From Bacteroidales bacterium (GTDB taxonomy: Bacteria; Bacteroidota; Bacteroidia; Bacteroidales; WCHB1-69), in assembly GCA_023229985.1 (NCBI GenBank), contig JALNYF010000064.1:1-10911 (forward strand): a DNA stretch of 10,911 bases. The letters are read 5' to 3'. Positions 1 to 10,200 of this stretch are shown piece after piece. Position 1 is the stretch's first letter; each line of letters starts with the position of its first letter. The translations under genes were made by a program, and so were the position numbers. The notes under the pieces were generated by a model. That model had not been told where the DNA came from. It did no database searches and was given only the letters and a program-made list of their open reading frames with translations.

Positions 1-1
1 G

Positions 2-529
2 ACATTTTATCACCTGGATAAACACAGCAAAGACTTGGATTTACGCCAGTTTTTAGCTCCTTGTTTAGCGGGAAAGAATGTCGGATTGCTATCTGATGCG
101 GGTGTTCCCTGCATTGCAGACCCGGGGAACTTGGTTGTTGCAACTGCCCATCGGCTGGGGATTCCGGTTGTTCCTTTAGTGGGTCCCAGTTCCATATTGC
201 TGGCACTGATGGCATCGGGATTCAACGCTCAATCATTTGCCTTTCACGGCTATCTTCCGTCCGAACAACCGAATAGAGAAAGGGAATTAAAATTTTTGGA
301 AAGTCTTTCGGACAAAACGCATCAAACTCAAATTTTTATTGAGACCCCCTATCGTAACAATCATATTTTTAAATCCATTCTTTCCGTATGTGCGCCCGAC
401 ACACGCTTGTGCATAGCTGTCAATTTAACGACGGAGGAAGAAACCATTATTTCCAAAACCGTAGCACAATGGAAAAAAGAGCATATTGATCTGCATAAAA
501 AACCGGCTATCTTTTTGATTTCAAGATAA
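2..529 (+). CDS. SAM-dependent methyltransferase, RsmI-related (5'-truncated)
   Basis: This is the C-terminal 175 residues of a protein whose start lies before the window; the frame is open to base 2. It shows the tetrapyrrole/corrin-methylase fold signatures of the COG0313 (RsmI) family: SDAGVPCIADPG at fragment residues 31-42, the LVGPSS turn near 59-64, and IFIETPYR near 111-118. RsmI itself 2'-O-methylates C1402 of 16S rRNA using S-adenosylmethionine. Bacteroidota often carry a second, shorter RsmI-like paralogue ending in a 'DLHKKPAIFLI'-type tail, and this fragment resembles that form, so I give no gene symbol. A TTG at 35 could be mistaken for a start, but conserved sequence (HLDKHSKD) continues upstream of it. 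It is cytoplasmic and converges on the ligase gene. Family assignment is firm; the exact substrate is not. Confidence 0.85.
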   Translation, partial: TFYHLDKHSKDLDLRQFLAPCLAGKNVGLLSDAGVPCIADPGNLVVATAHRLGIPVVPLVGPSSILLALMASGFNAQSFAFHGYLPSEQPNRERELKFLESLSDKTHQTQIFIETPYRNNHIFKSILSVCAPDTRLCIAVNLTTEEETIISKTVAQWKKEHIDLHKKPAIFLISR

Positions 530-563
530 AAAAGGCGAGTACTGCCTGAACAACACTCGCCTT
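528..563 (-). terminator. Rho-independent terminator for the acyl-CoA ligase gene
   Basis: A 9-bp perfect stem (532-540 pairs with 555-563, core GGCGAGT/ACTCGCC) closes a 14-base loop. Read on the minus strand it is followed at once by six Ts (complement of A528-533), the usual intrinsic-terminator layout. On the plus strand no T-run follows, so it mainly serves the minus-strand ligase, although the hairpin also lies just after the methyltransferase stop codon (527-529). Confidence 0.75.
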
Positions 564-580
564 CCATTGAACTGAAAAAA

Positions 581-2350
581 TTATTTATAAATTTGTTCTA
601 TAATATTGTGGTATTTTTTCTGTACCAAGTGTCTTTTAACTTTCAAAGTCGGGGTTAAGATTTCGTTTTTCTGTGACCATTCGTCAGGAATTAATTCAAA
701 TTTTTTCACTTGCTCGGTATCTCCAAAGAAAGAATTATATTTTGAAATTTCGCGGGCAAAACGTTTTACGATGGCACTGTCTTTCACGAGTTTCATCGGA
801 TTAGAATATTCAATATTATGGCGTAAACACCACGATTTTAAGAAGTTAAAATCCGGCGAAATTAAAGCGGCAGCAAATTTTTCGTTTTCGCCCACAACAA
901 CAATATTTTCAATAAACGGAGACTCACAGAACTTTTCTTCAATTAATTGCGGATTTACATATTTTCCAAAAGAAGTTTTGAAAATATTTTTCAGTCTGCC
1001 AGTAATCTTTAATTGACCTTTATCCGTAAAACTGCCGATGTCACCGGTATGAAACCACCCGTCTGCATCTATGACCGTTTTGGTTAATTCTTCTTCTTTA
1101 TAATAGCCCATCATCACATTGTGACCTCTGCATAAGATTTCGCCACTTCCCTCGTCGATTTTGATTTCTACTCCGGGCAGAGGGAAGCCGACAGTACCCA
1201 CTTCACGACCATATTTTGCTCGGCAACTAACAGCAATAACAGGTGATGTTTCGGTAGCACCATAGCCCTCAAAAACAGGCATTCCGATAGCAGAGAAAAA
1301 CGATGCCAAGCGAGGTTGTATGCTGGCGGCACCTGAAACGACAATGTCAAAATTACCTCCAATACTCTTTCTGATTTTCGAATAAACCAACTTATCGGCA
1401 ATTTTATGTTTAAAATTATACCACGCACTTCTTTCGCAATCTTGAATTTTGTATTGTTGAGCCAATTTTACCGCCCAACGGAATATCTTCTTTTTGGCCG
1501 GTTTCATGTTTTTACTGCTATTCCAAATTTTGTCGAATATTTTTTCCAACATTCGAGGTACCGTGGACATCATTGTCGGGTGAACTTCCTTGATATTCTC
1601 CCCAATGGTGCCTAAGTTTTGCGCATAATAAACACTCATTCCCAAATATTGATATAAGAATACCAACATTCGCTCGTAGGCATGACACAACGGCAAAAAG
1701 CTAAATGCTTTTTTCGACCATTTCGCCGGTGTATTTTGTAAGTTAACTAATTGACTAATAATATTATAATGAGAAAGCATTACCCCTTTAGGGAAACCGG
1801 TCGTGCCGGAAGTGTACATAATGGTAGAACAATCTGTCGGCTTCACCAAATCACGGCGGCGTTGCAACTCTTCGGGGTTTTGATTTTGCATTCCCAAAGC
1901 TAGTAATTGTTCCAAATAGGGAAACCGTTCTCTATTTACAAAAGTATAAACCATGGTTAAAGATGGAGTTTCAGACAAAATAGCATCAATTTTATGCATA
2001 ACTTCGCTACCTTCAATAATTGCAAGTTTAGCCTCACAATGATTTAATATATATCGATAATCATTTTCGCTAATCGTTGGATACACCGGAACTGAAACAG
2101 CACCAATTTGCATGATTGCCATGTCTATCATATTCCATTCGGGGCGGTTGGTGGAAATAATGGCGATTTTATCTCCAACGCCAATTCCCAACTTAATAAA
2201 TGCATAACTAAGGTAATTCGTAATCTCCTTGTACTCTTGCGGACTGTATGTAACCCAATGGGTATCTATTTTTCCGGCTAAAGCAATTTTCTGTTCGGGA
2301 TGTCTTTCCTCATATTGAGTCAAAATATCAAACAATCTTGTAATTTCCAT
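581..2350 (-). CDS. Long-chain fatty acid-CoA ligase (AMP-forming)
   Basis: This complete 589-residue enzyme of the ANL adenylating superfamily (COG1022, FadD15/FAA1-like) activates fatty acids to acyl-AMP and then acyl-CoA in the cytoplasm or at the inner membrane. Visible motifs in order are the ATP-binding P-loop YTSGTTGFPKGV (residues 179-190), the adenine-binding EGYGATETSP (361-370), GWFHTGDIG (431-439) with the ribose-binding Asp, the hinge and long-chain ligase motif GRLKNIFKTSFGKYVNP (451-467), and the C-terminal LTPTLKVKR (565-573) that carries the catalytic lysine. Length is normal for the family and no key residue is missing. The start at 2350 is preceded by a purine-rich GAAAAGAA and no Shine-Dalgarno sequence, as is common in Bacteroidota. 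It is transcribed divergently from the LytTR gene. Long-chain preference is inferred from family; chain length cannot be read from the sequence. Confidence 0.93.
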   Translation of the reverse strand: MEITRLFDILTQYEERHPEQKIALAGKIDTHWVTYSPQEYKEITNYLSYAFIKLGIGVGDKIAIISTNRPEWNMIDMAIMQIGAVSVPVYPTISENDYRYILNHCEAKLAIIEGSEVMHKIDAILSETPSLTMVYTFVNRERFPYLEQLLALGMQNQNPEELQRRRDLVKPTDCSTIMYTSGTTGFPKGVMLSHYNIISQLVNLQNTPAKWSKKAFSFLPLCHAYERMLVFLYQYLGMSVYYAQNLGTIGENIKEVHPTMMSTVPRMLEKIFDKIWNSSKNMKPAKKKIFRWAVKLAQQYKIQDCERSAWYNFKHKIADKLVYSKIRKSIGGNFDIVVSGAASIQPRLASFFSAIGMPVFEGYGATETSPVIAVSCRAKYGREVGTVGFPLPGVEIKIDEGSGEILCRGHNVMMGYYKEEELTKTVIDADGWFHTGDIGSFTDKGQLKITGRLKNIFKTSFGKYVNPQLIEEKFCESPFIENIVVVGENEKFAAALISPDFNFLKSWCLRHNIEYSNPMKLVKDSAIVKRFAREISKYNSFFGDTEQVKKFELIPDEWSQKNEILTPTLKVKRHLVQKKYHNIIEQIYK

Positions 2351-2450
2351 TTCTTTTCAAATTTTTTTAGTCATTATTATTATATAACAGCAATTTGCTC
2401 GTTTAAAAATCGCGACAAAAAAACATCTTTTTTGAATACGCTCCCCAAAA

Positions 2451-2530
2451 ATGGGACAATAAGGGGTGCTAAGGGACATAATTCACAAAAATGGGGCGAA
2501 ATTTTCAAATATGGGGCGAAATTTTCAAAT
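2451..2530. repeat. Phased 20-bp repeat array, likely operator
   Basis: Two perfect tandem copies of a 20-base unit (ATGGGGCGAAATTTTCAAAT) occupy 2491-2510 and 2511-2530. The same register continues upstream in degenerate form, with ATGGGACAAT starting at 2451 and AAGGGACATA at 2471, giving four G-runs exactly 20 bp apart, and a further AAGGGG falls at half phase (2461). The string AAAAATGGG also recurs 40 bp apart (2447 and 2487). Two helical turns per unit puts the G-runs on one face of the DNA. The array ends a few bases before the promoter of the LytTR-domain gene, where an activator would bind. LytTR proteins are known to bind short direct repeats, so autoregulation is plausible but unproven. 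The divergent ligase gene could also be a target. Confidence 0.6.
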
Positions 2531-2532
2531 CG

Positions 2533-2565
2533 TTCATCTCATTCATTATTTTATTGTATCTTTGC
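2533..2565 (+). promoter_or_regulatory. Bacteroidota-type promoter of the LytTR gene
   Basis: TATCTTTG at 2557-2564 matches the Bacteroidota -7 consensus TAnnTTTG. The -33 position holds only TTCA (2533-2536), a poor match to TTTG, consistent with a promoter that needs an activator. It sits directly after the 20-bp repeat array and predicts a very short leader before the ATG at 2586. Confidence 0.6.
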
Positions 2566-2585
2566 AGCCTGAATTTTGGTGATTT

Positions 2586-3458
2586 ATGAATAAAAAAATA
2601 CCGCATTATTTAGTAGAAAAGAAAACAAATTTCAAAATATTGCTTTTTGTAACTTTCTTTTCATTGGTGTTTATTAATGTATTTCCCAATGTTTTTCCTA
2701 CTTTTCAATCTTCCAGCTGGTACCAAAACGGAACCCCCGGACAAAGATTTATCTTTTCCACCATCTCTATTTTTGGAGCCGTCGGTATATTGATACTTAG
2801 CCGTGTCTTGATGTATTTTATCAACAAAAAAGAATCTATTACCATCTTACAATATTGTTTTTGGCTGATTGGAGAAATTGTATTAATCGCTATCGCCTAC
2901 ACCGTTTTCAATAATTTCATCATTCACGATGACAGTGAATATACCGACATTTTCAGACACGCCATCTTGATTATTCCTATGATTCTTTTTATTCCCTATC
3001 TTATCTCCTACTTATACTTGGCTCTAAAAGATAAAGAGATTAAAATCAATGATTTACTAAAGAACAGACATACTTCGAGCAACATCATAACTCCGTCCGA
3101 AACCGTTGATAACATCATCCATTTTAGAGATGAAAAAGGGGCACTAAAACTCTCTATTAAACAAAGTTGTATTTTGTATATCGAATCTGCCGATAACTAT
3201 GTGAAAGTCCATTATAATAACAATAATAAAATTGTAAATTGCATTATCCGCAACTCTTTAAAGAATATGATAGAGATACTGTGTCCGGTGGGGTTTGTAC
3301 GCTGCCATCGTTCGTATATCGTTAATATTCAAAAAGTTAAAGTTGTCCGGAAAGAAAAAGACGGCATTTACATTGATTTAGACCAAGACGGCATTGGCGA
3401 CATTCCGATTTCAAAAAGCTATTATGCGGAAATCATGCACATTCTGTCGCTGAATTAG
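2586..3458 (+). CDS. Membrane-anchored LytTR-domain transcriptional regulator
   Basis: This 290-residue protein has four predicted membrane helices (about 17-39, 55-78, 88-110 and 125-147), a short cytoplasmic linker, and a C-terminal LytTR DNA-binding domain (about 184-287). The LytTR domain is recognised by ILYIESADNYVKV (196-208), FVRCHRSYIVN (237-247) and the closing IPISKSY (273-279). There is no response-regulator receiver domain, so this is not the usual phosphorelay form. It resembles the standalone membrane-LytTR proteins found in Bacteroidota, which presumably sense a membrane or envelope signal. It reads towards two secreted-protein genes, but a separate promoter lies between, so it is not clearly in their operon. 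A phased repeat array just upstream may be its own binding site. The ligand and target genes are unknown. Confidence 0.85.
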   Translation: MNKKIPHYLVEKKTNFKILLFVTFFSLVFINVFPNVFPTFQSSSWYQNGTPGQRFIFSTISIFGAVGILILSRVLMYFINKKESITILQYCFWLIGEIVLIAIAYTVFNNFIIHDDSEYTDIFRHAILIIPMILFIPYLISYLYLALKDKEIKINDLLKNRHTSSNIITPSETVDNIIHFRDEKGALKLSIKQSCILYIESADNYVKVHYNNNNKIVNCIIRNSLKNMIEILCPVGFVRCHRSYIVNIQKVKVVRKEKDGIYIDLDQDGIGDIPISKSYYAEIMHILSLN

Positions 3459-3534
3459 TCTCCCCCATTGTTTATCGTTCTAATTAGCAGAGAAATCGAT
3501 TCACTTGATTACTAATTATCATTTTTTTAAATAA

Positions 3535-3568
3535 TTGATAGAAGTAAAGAAAAGAAATGTATCTTTGC
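3535..3568 (+). promoter_or_regulatory. Bacteroidota-type promoter of the secreted-protein pair
   Basis: TATCTTTG (3560-3567) matches the -7 consensus TAnnTTTG, with a TTG at 3535-3537, 22 bases upstream, as a candidate -33 element. The nine bases TATCTTTGC are identical to those in the LytTR gene's promoter. The predicted leader is about 30 bases, AT-rich (TATATATATA), with no Shine-Dalgarno sequence before the ATG at 3603. The rest of the 3459-3602 gap is AT-rich, with no convincing terminator. Confidence 0.6.
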
Positions 3569-3602
3569 ATCTTAAATTTATATATATACAAAATTAATAT
3601 TT

Positions 3603-4283
3603 ATGAAAAAATCTTTACTCCTAATTTTTGCAACTTTTTTATTATCAAATGTTTACTCGCAATCAGATTTGTCAATCATCAATTTCGTCAATTCAAATCA
3701 TAACCCTTTCAGTGATATTACATTAACTCCAAACGATAATGTAACCCCGATTGTATGGATTAGTAATAACGGACCTGACGCTCTACCTGCGGGCACAACA
3801 CTCACATTCACATACTTCGTAGACGAAGACACCCTGCTTATCACGAATTCCGAACTTGACGAAGAATTAACCAGTGGAAGCAGTATCTATTTAGATGCTC
3901 CTTCTTTTTCAACCAACTTATTGATTGAAAATTCATTAGGGGAATACTTTGATTTGTGCATGTCCATTTCGCACGTTTCCGATTCTATAAATACACAAAA
4001 CAACGTTAAATGCCTTTCCGTTACACTTGAAACTTCCATTTCAGATATTGAGAATAACGGCGTATCGATCTATCCTAATCCGACATCTGATTTTATATTC
4101 ATTGACCAAGCAGCGGGTGCAACCATTCGTTTATACGACCTAAACGGAAAAGAAATGATAAGTTTTGAGAGCAAAGATACGCATTGCACCCTATCCACCG
4201 GCAACTTGGCTGCCGGTATATACCTCCTTCAAGTATCCCAACATAACGAAGTTACTAATAAGAAAATCAGTATTTTACAATAA
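3603..4283 (+). CDS. Small secreted protein with T9SS type A sorting domain
   Basis: This is a 226-residue exported protein. Residues 1-19 form a signal peptide (MKK, hydrophobic core, then NVYS before Gln20). Residues about 21-145 look like one extracellular beta-sandwich: 'DLSIINF' at the start and 'NNGPDALPAGTTLTFTYFVD' at about 55-74 recall CARDB/DUF11-type Ig-like domains. Residues about 151-226 are a type IX secretion C-terminal sorting domain, with the hallmark SIYPNPTSDFIFID (155-168), IRLYDLNGKEM (175-185), LAAGIYLLQV (202-211) and a terminal KKISILQ. Known T9SS cargo is moved across the outer membrane and usually attached to the cell surface after the domain is removed. It ends 14 bases before the giant repeat protein and likely shares its transcript. 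The binding role of the Ig-like part is unknown. Confidence 0.85.
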   Translation: MKKSLLLIFATFLLSNVYSQSDLSIINFVNSNHNPFSDITLTPNDNVTPIVWISNNGPDALPAGTTLTFTYFVDEDTLLITNSELDEELTSGSSIYLDAPSFSTNLLIENSLGEYFDLCMSISHVSDSINTQNNVKCLSVTLETSISDIENNGVSIYPNPTSDFIFIDQAAGATIRLYDLNGKEMISFESKDTHCTLSTGNLAAGIYLLQVSQHNEVTNKKISILQ

Positions 4284-4297
4284 TACATCATTTCTTC

Positions 4298-7200
4298 ATG
4301 AAAAAATTCTTTATTATCCTTTTTGTATTGATTGGTACACATAGTCTTCAATCACAAACGACACTCCCCATCTATTACGATTTTGACGATGCCGATAATC
4401 TCACACAAGGCTGGAATTTGGTCGTACAATCCCCTGATTCATGGAATACGGCATTTGCAGCAATACAGAATACCTATTCTGCTTCGCAACCAAATGCATG
4501 GGCTTTTGCCTCCTTTTTTCCTGACGAAACAGGATACAATCAGTACTTAATCTCTCCGCGCTTCAATAATGCCACCGCTGATTCTATCAATGTGATTTTT
4601 AAATATTTAACGGATAATACTTCTCAAATTGAGTCATTCAGAATTGGTTATTATACCGGTAATCCATATAGTTCACCAACTGATTTTATTTGGAAAGATT
4701 CACTTTCTACCTCCGTCAGTACATGGACAGATTACTCCATCAACCTGCCACCAAATGCCCAAAACATTTGCATAAATTATTACTCCGAAAATCAAAGTGC
4801 ATTGTATATAGATGATATTGTGATTCGACCTGAATCAAATGATAATCAATATTTTATAACAGTGATGAATAATGATGGCGGCACTGTAATTCCGGGAACA
4901 GCCTCAGTAAATGCCGGGGATTCCATACAATTTACGGTTACGCCCAATGAAGGCTACCATATCGCATCGGTCACACTTGACGGAGTACAAATATGCGCAA
5001 CAACCTCATTACCTTTTACTTACACACTTCACAACATTACGGATAACCATATTATTTCCGCAAATTTTCAAATCAATGAATTTTCGGTTTCCATTCATTC
5101 CACTGACGGCGGGAGCATTACGCCCAATGGAGGTATTTTAGGCTTTCTCATTGTGCCGTGGGACACAACGGTAACGTTTACTTTCACTGCCAATGAAGGT
5201 TATCATATTCGTGATGTTATTCTTGATGACACCATTCACTTAGGTGCCATTTTCACTTACACTATAGAGCATATTCGTACTTTTCATAGCATTTATGCCA
5301 ATTTTTCCCCGAATAGATACACCATTACGGCTTCTGCAACTACCGGCGGTAGCATAACGCCCGATGGCATCAACGATGTTGATTTCGGCGAAGAACTGTC
5401 ATTCATCATTACCGCAAATGATGGTTATATTCTTGATAGTCTGTTAATTGATGGAATCCCCTACCCCGCCGTGAATCCGGACACAACCCTATATACATTT
5501 CTGCAAATATCTGATAATCACACTATTGATGCATATTTTTCATTAAAAAAATATATCGTACATTTCACTCACACAACAGGCGGACATTGGCAGATGGAAG
5601 GAGGAACCCTAATTGGACAGGATAGTGTACAGGTAACGCATGGGAGCAGTTTAATTTGCCATGCCCTTTCTGACGAAGGATTTCATGTTACCGATATCAT
5701 CCTTAATGCTAATCACTTAGGAGCAATCGATTCTTACAATTTAATGAATATTAGCGAGAATATGGATATCCATGCCATTTTTGACACCCTCACCTATTCT
5801 TTTCAAGCCTTTGCATTTGGGAACGGCACCATCACACCTCTCATGATTGGTGCGACTAACTATTTTGATAGTGTAACTATTTCATTATCTGCGAATTATT
5901 GCAAACAAATTGATTCTGTTTTCCTTGATGGCAATCGGATAGGAGCCAACGATTCTTATCAGTTCTCCCACCTTGCCGGTGCACACACTTTAACTGCCTA
6001 TTTCGGCACTATTCACTATACGATCGAAACCGACACAGACGGCAACGGTCAGATTGAGGGAGAAAATACCGTAAATTGCGGTAATTCACATACTTATGTA
6101 TTCAATAGCAACCCTTGCTATCGTCTTAAAGATGTTTTTATTGATGGCAACAACAGCAATCATTTAATAGAAATTTTCAATCGCAGGGAGCAGATTACGT
6201 TAGAAAACATCACAGAAAATCACACTATTTATGCTACTTTTGAACACATTCCCTATATGATTGAGGTGATTTCGGGAGAAAACGGAACCATTGACCACGT
6301 CGGAATTAATAATGTAAATTGCGGGGATACAATGAATTTCACTATTACTCCCGACATTTGCCATCAAATAGAATCCGTTTATTTAGATGGAATATTAATC
6401 AATCAGGAACTTCGCTTTGCAGCCAATGAAGACACACATTATGGAGATTCAGCATTTTTTAGATTGAGCGACATTCATCAAAATCATCTCATTGAGGTCA
6501 GCTTTGTTCCTCAAGAATATGATTTTACTGCCATTCAAGGAACCAACGGAACTATTTTCCCCGACGGTAACTCGCTGATTCAGTGCGGTGATGCGGCTTT
6601 ATATACGATTGTCCCTGATGAATGTTATGTCATAGATTCTGTTTGGATAGATAGGGAATTGAGCAACTCACAGTTAGAATTTTCCGATTATGATGCATTT
6701 ATCATTATTGAAGATATTCATGCATCGCATGACATTCGCGCCACATTTGAAAGAAGAGAACATCAAATAACGATTGAGGTAGGTGCCAATGGCAACTTTC
6801 ATACAGACGATGAAACGACCCTATCATGTGGAGATGACTATCAGTTTACCTTGGTACCAGAATGGTGTTACCGTATTGATTCCGTCTTTTTAAATGGAAG
6901 TTGCATCAATCATTTACTTGATTATCAACGCAATACAAATAGAAACATTGGTGATTCTGCCACTTACACGTTAATGAATGTATCTCAAGATTATGACCTG
7001 CGTGTGACGTTTGCTCCGATTCTTTACACCATCATCATTGACGAACGGGACGGTGGCAGTATTACTCACACATTAGATTCTGACACAGCACTTTGCGGCG
7101 AAAATGTTATCTTTACCATCGCGCCTGACACCTGTTTTGCCATCTCTAACATTATTTTGAACGGGGAATATTTTTATGATTATGAGATGAATAATGGAAT

Positions 7201-10200
7201 CGCCACCATTAATTTTTCAGAAATACTGACAAATATCCATTTAGTCGCCCACTTTGCACCTATTTCATACACCATAACCAGCAATTACTCCGGCAATGGA
7301 ATAGTTTTCATTCCATCAAATCCCGTTTTATGCGGCGACACAACGGAAATCCGTTTTCTTGCTCGAAATTGCTCACACCTCGATTCTGTTACGATAGATG
7401 GAAATTTGATTCATTTGGATAGTCTCCAACAGGTCGGGGACACGCTTGTATATACAATACAGAATATTTCTCAAAATCACTTTGTGAACGCATTTTTCTC
7501 GATTGACAGTTTTCCCGTGCATATCAGCAATAATTTGAATTTTCCCATATCAATCAATGATACTATCTTAGCATGTGGAAACAGCCTACACTTCTATATC
7601 ATTCAAAATGAATGTTTTAAAGTAGATTCCATCATTGTCAATGAACAGCGACTGGATAAAAGTGAGTTCGAGACCATCGGCACTATTATTCAAAACGGGG
7701 ACACTACTTATTATTCCATTAACCAATTGCAAGAGCCAACTGACATTTTCGTGATCCTTGACACGAACTTTTACGAAATCAACATCAGCTGCAGTCCGCA
7801 CGGTCACGTTAGCTACGAAGGCACACACCGCGTCATGTGCGGTTCAAATTTGGAAATAGCCGTTATGCCGGATAGTTGCTATCATTGGAACAGCGACTAT
7901 TTGCTCACACTCGGATATTCAATAGATAATGATTCTACTCTATTACTCGTTGATATCCATCATGATATCACATTATTCTTTGCATTTGAACCCACAATCT
8001 ATCAAGTGACTTCCATCGCCGGATCCAACGGCTCAATTTTTAGAGATAGTGATGTAGATGTTGCGTGTGACGGACATGTCATCTTTACCATCAAACCGGA
8101 TGAGTGCTTTGAAATTGATTCCGTATTTTTAGATAATAATTCGATTATCAATAGTTTAGATACTATCAACGACATTATTTCCTATGAGTTGCGACACATA
8201 TTAGCGAACCATGAATTTCGTGTCACATTCAAGCCGAAACAATTTGTAGTTCAAGTCGTTGGCAATGATATTGGCTATATTTCAAATATAGGTAACAATG
8301 ATGTCACGTGTGGTGACAATTTAGATTTTAAACTTGTTCCCGGTGATTGTAGTAATTTGGATTCTATCATTTTAGATGGAGAGATTTATACTTCGCCACT
8401 TCAATATTGGGGAGATACCATTTCTTTTTCACTCATCAATATCCAAGAAGACCATCAGGTATTTATCTATTTTAAACGAAACACGCGACACATTCATGAG
8501 CAAGTGGTTCTTGATCAGATGTTTTTTTCGGAACAAAGTGCGACCGTTTTTTGCCATGAAGATACAACCATTACATTCTCCTCAAACGATTGTTGGATAA
8601 CAGATTCGATTTTTATCAATCATGAAAGAATCACCCCGTCAACTTCATATCATTTCAGCGATATAATGACTGATATTGAAATAGTTATCTTCGCACACAC
8701 CATAATTTATGAAATTTCTATTGAGCAAACAACACACGGGAGAATTATACAAGAACCTATTTCTGATGCAACATGTGGCGACAGCATTACCCTTCTTTTT
8801 GAGCCCGAGCGCGGATACTACATTGACAGCATCATTATAGATGGAGATACCTTACCAGCAAGTTCTTCATACTCATTCAACAATATCAGTGACAATCATT
8901 CCGTATCAGCAATTTTCAGTCCTTATACATTTCAGATTACTGTTATAGAGAGTGATGGAGGACAAATTACACCCGGCACTTCGACTGTTCTTTACAATGA
9001 CAATTTGCTTTTCAACATTACTCCCGACACGTGCTATCGAATTGATTCTCTGTTTGTTGATGGTTTTTATAAAGGACAAGCTGATCACTATCTTTTTACA
9101 GAAATTACTGATGATCATACCATTTCGGCAACTTTCACCCTTTTAAGGGACACGCTTTCCCTCACTGCCAGCGCTAATGGACAAGTATTTCCCTCCGGCG
9201 ACACTATTTTGAATTGCGGGGACAGCCTCATCTATACCATTGTTCCGGACGAATGCTATCAGATTGGAAATCTCTTTATTGACGGCGTTTGGCATAATGA
9301 GAGAATTATCAATGATGGCGAACGATATACCTTGCCGTTCAACAACATAGATACCCAGCATACAATTTCTATTAGTTTTGATCCCATCAACTATATGTTC
9401 GAAGCAAATACGAATGGAGGCGGCACTGTTTCCCCCATGTTCTCAATGCCGCAATGTGGAAACAATTTTGATTTTTCCATCGAACCGGCATCTTGCTATC
9501 AAATTGATTCCGTGTGGATTAACGATAGCTTGATTCCGCTTGAAGGCTTTACTTTCGATGATTATACAGCGCATTACTCTCTTCATAATATCCGACAAGA
9601 TTATCAAGTTTACGTTAAGTTTAAAGATTTACCACATAGGTTATCCTTTGAGAATCAAAACAATGGGACAGTATCCATTCCCGATACGAGTATTATTTGT
9701 AATAACGACATCACCTTTTACATTATTCCGGACCTTTGCTACGCCATTGATAACATTGAACTTAACAATATCTCTATCAATCATTTACTTGATATTCATG
9801 AAAATACACAAAGTTATTTGCCGGACACTGCCTTCTATACTATCCAAAATTTCTCCGCCGAAACAGTCATCTCAATTTCCTATACTGATGCTCCCAAACG
9901 CATCATCACACAACAGTACTATGCTGATAATCAATTAATTTCAGAAATTAACGCTTTGATTGCGTGCGGCAGTGACACTACTTTACTGCTACATGAAGAG
10001 TGCTATAATATTGATTCTGTGTGGCTCAATGGGATTTTTTACGGTAATAATGAAGAGCTAATTTTGAATAATATCATTGATAATCAAACAATTATTGTGA
10101 ATCTGTCAGACATTGAATATTCTATTACAACCTTACCCACCATCAACGGGACGATTGAACCGCCCGGAATGAATCAAGTTGTTTGTAATCATGATTTTAC

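Noticed and set aside
606..1016. 136-codon plus-strand frame opposite the ligase gene
   Set aside because: It is antisense to the conserved C-terminal ligase motifs and has no recognisable features.
3375..3401. Calcium-loop-like DLDQDGIGD in the LytTR domain
   Set aside because: It is the normal turn before the conserved IPISKSY strand of LytTR; a single acidic turn is weak evidence for metal binding.
3514..3536. AATTAT/ATAATT inverted repeat as a terminator after the LytTR gene
   Set aside because: The stem is six A-T pairs with no GC core and no T-run after it; chance is likely in such AT-rich sequence.
3480..3539. Three TAATTA/TAATTG words upstream of the secreted-protein promoter as a regulator site
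   Set aside because: Spacing is irregular (32 and 19 bp) and the words are too AT-rich to stand out.
6014..6064. EF-hand or dockerin-like calcium loop (DTDGNGQIEGE) in R6
   Set aside because: It falls exactly on the G-G-x-I turn of the repeat consensus and lacks an acidic residue at the last loop position; other repeats do not keep the acidic pattern.
9540..9938. 132-codon plus-strand frame inside the repeat gene
   Set aside because: It is in another frame of the giant gene, with no family features; the repeat pattern is continuous in the main frame across it.
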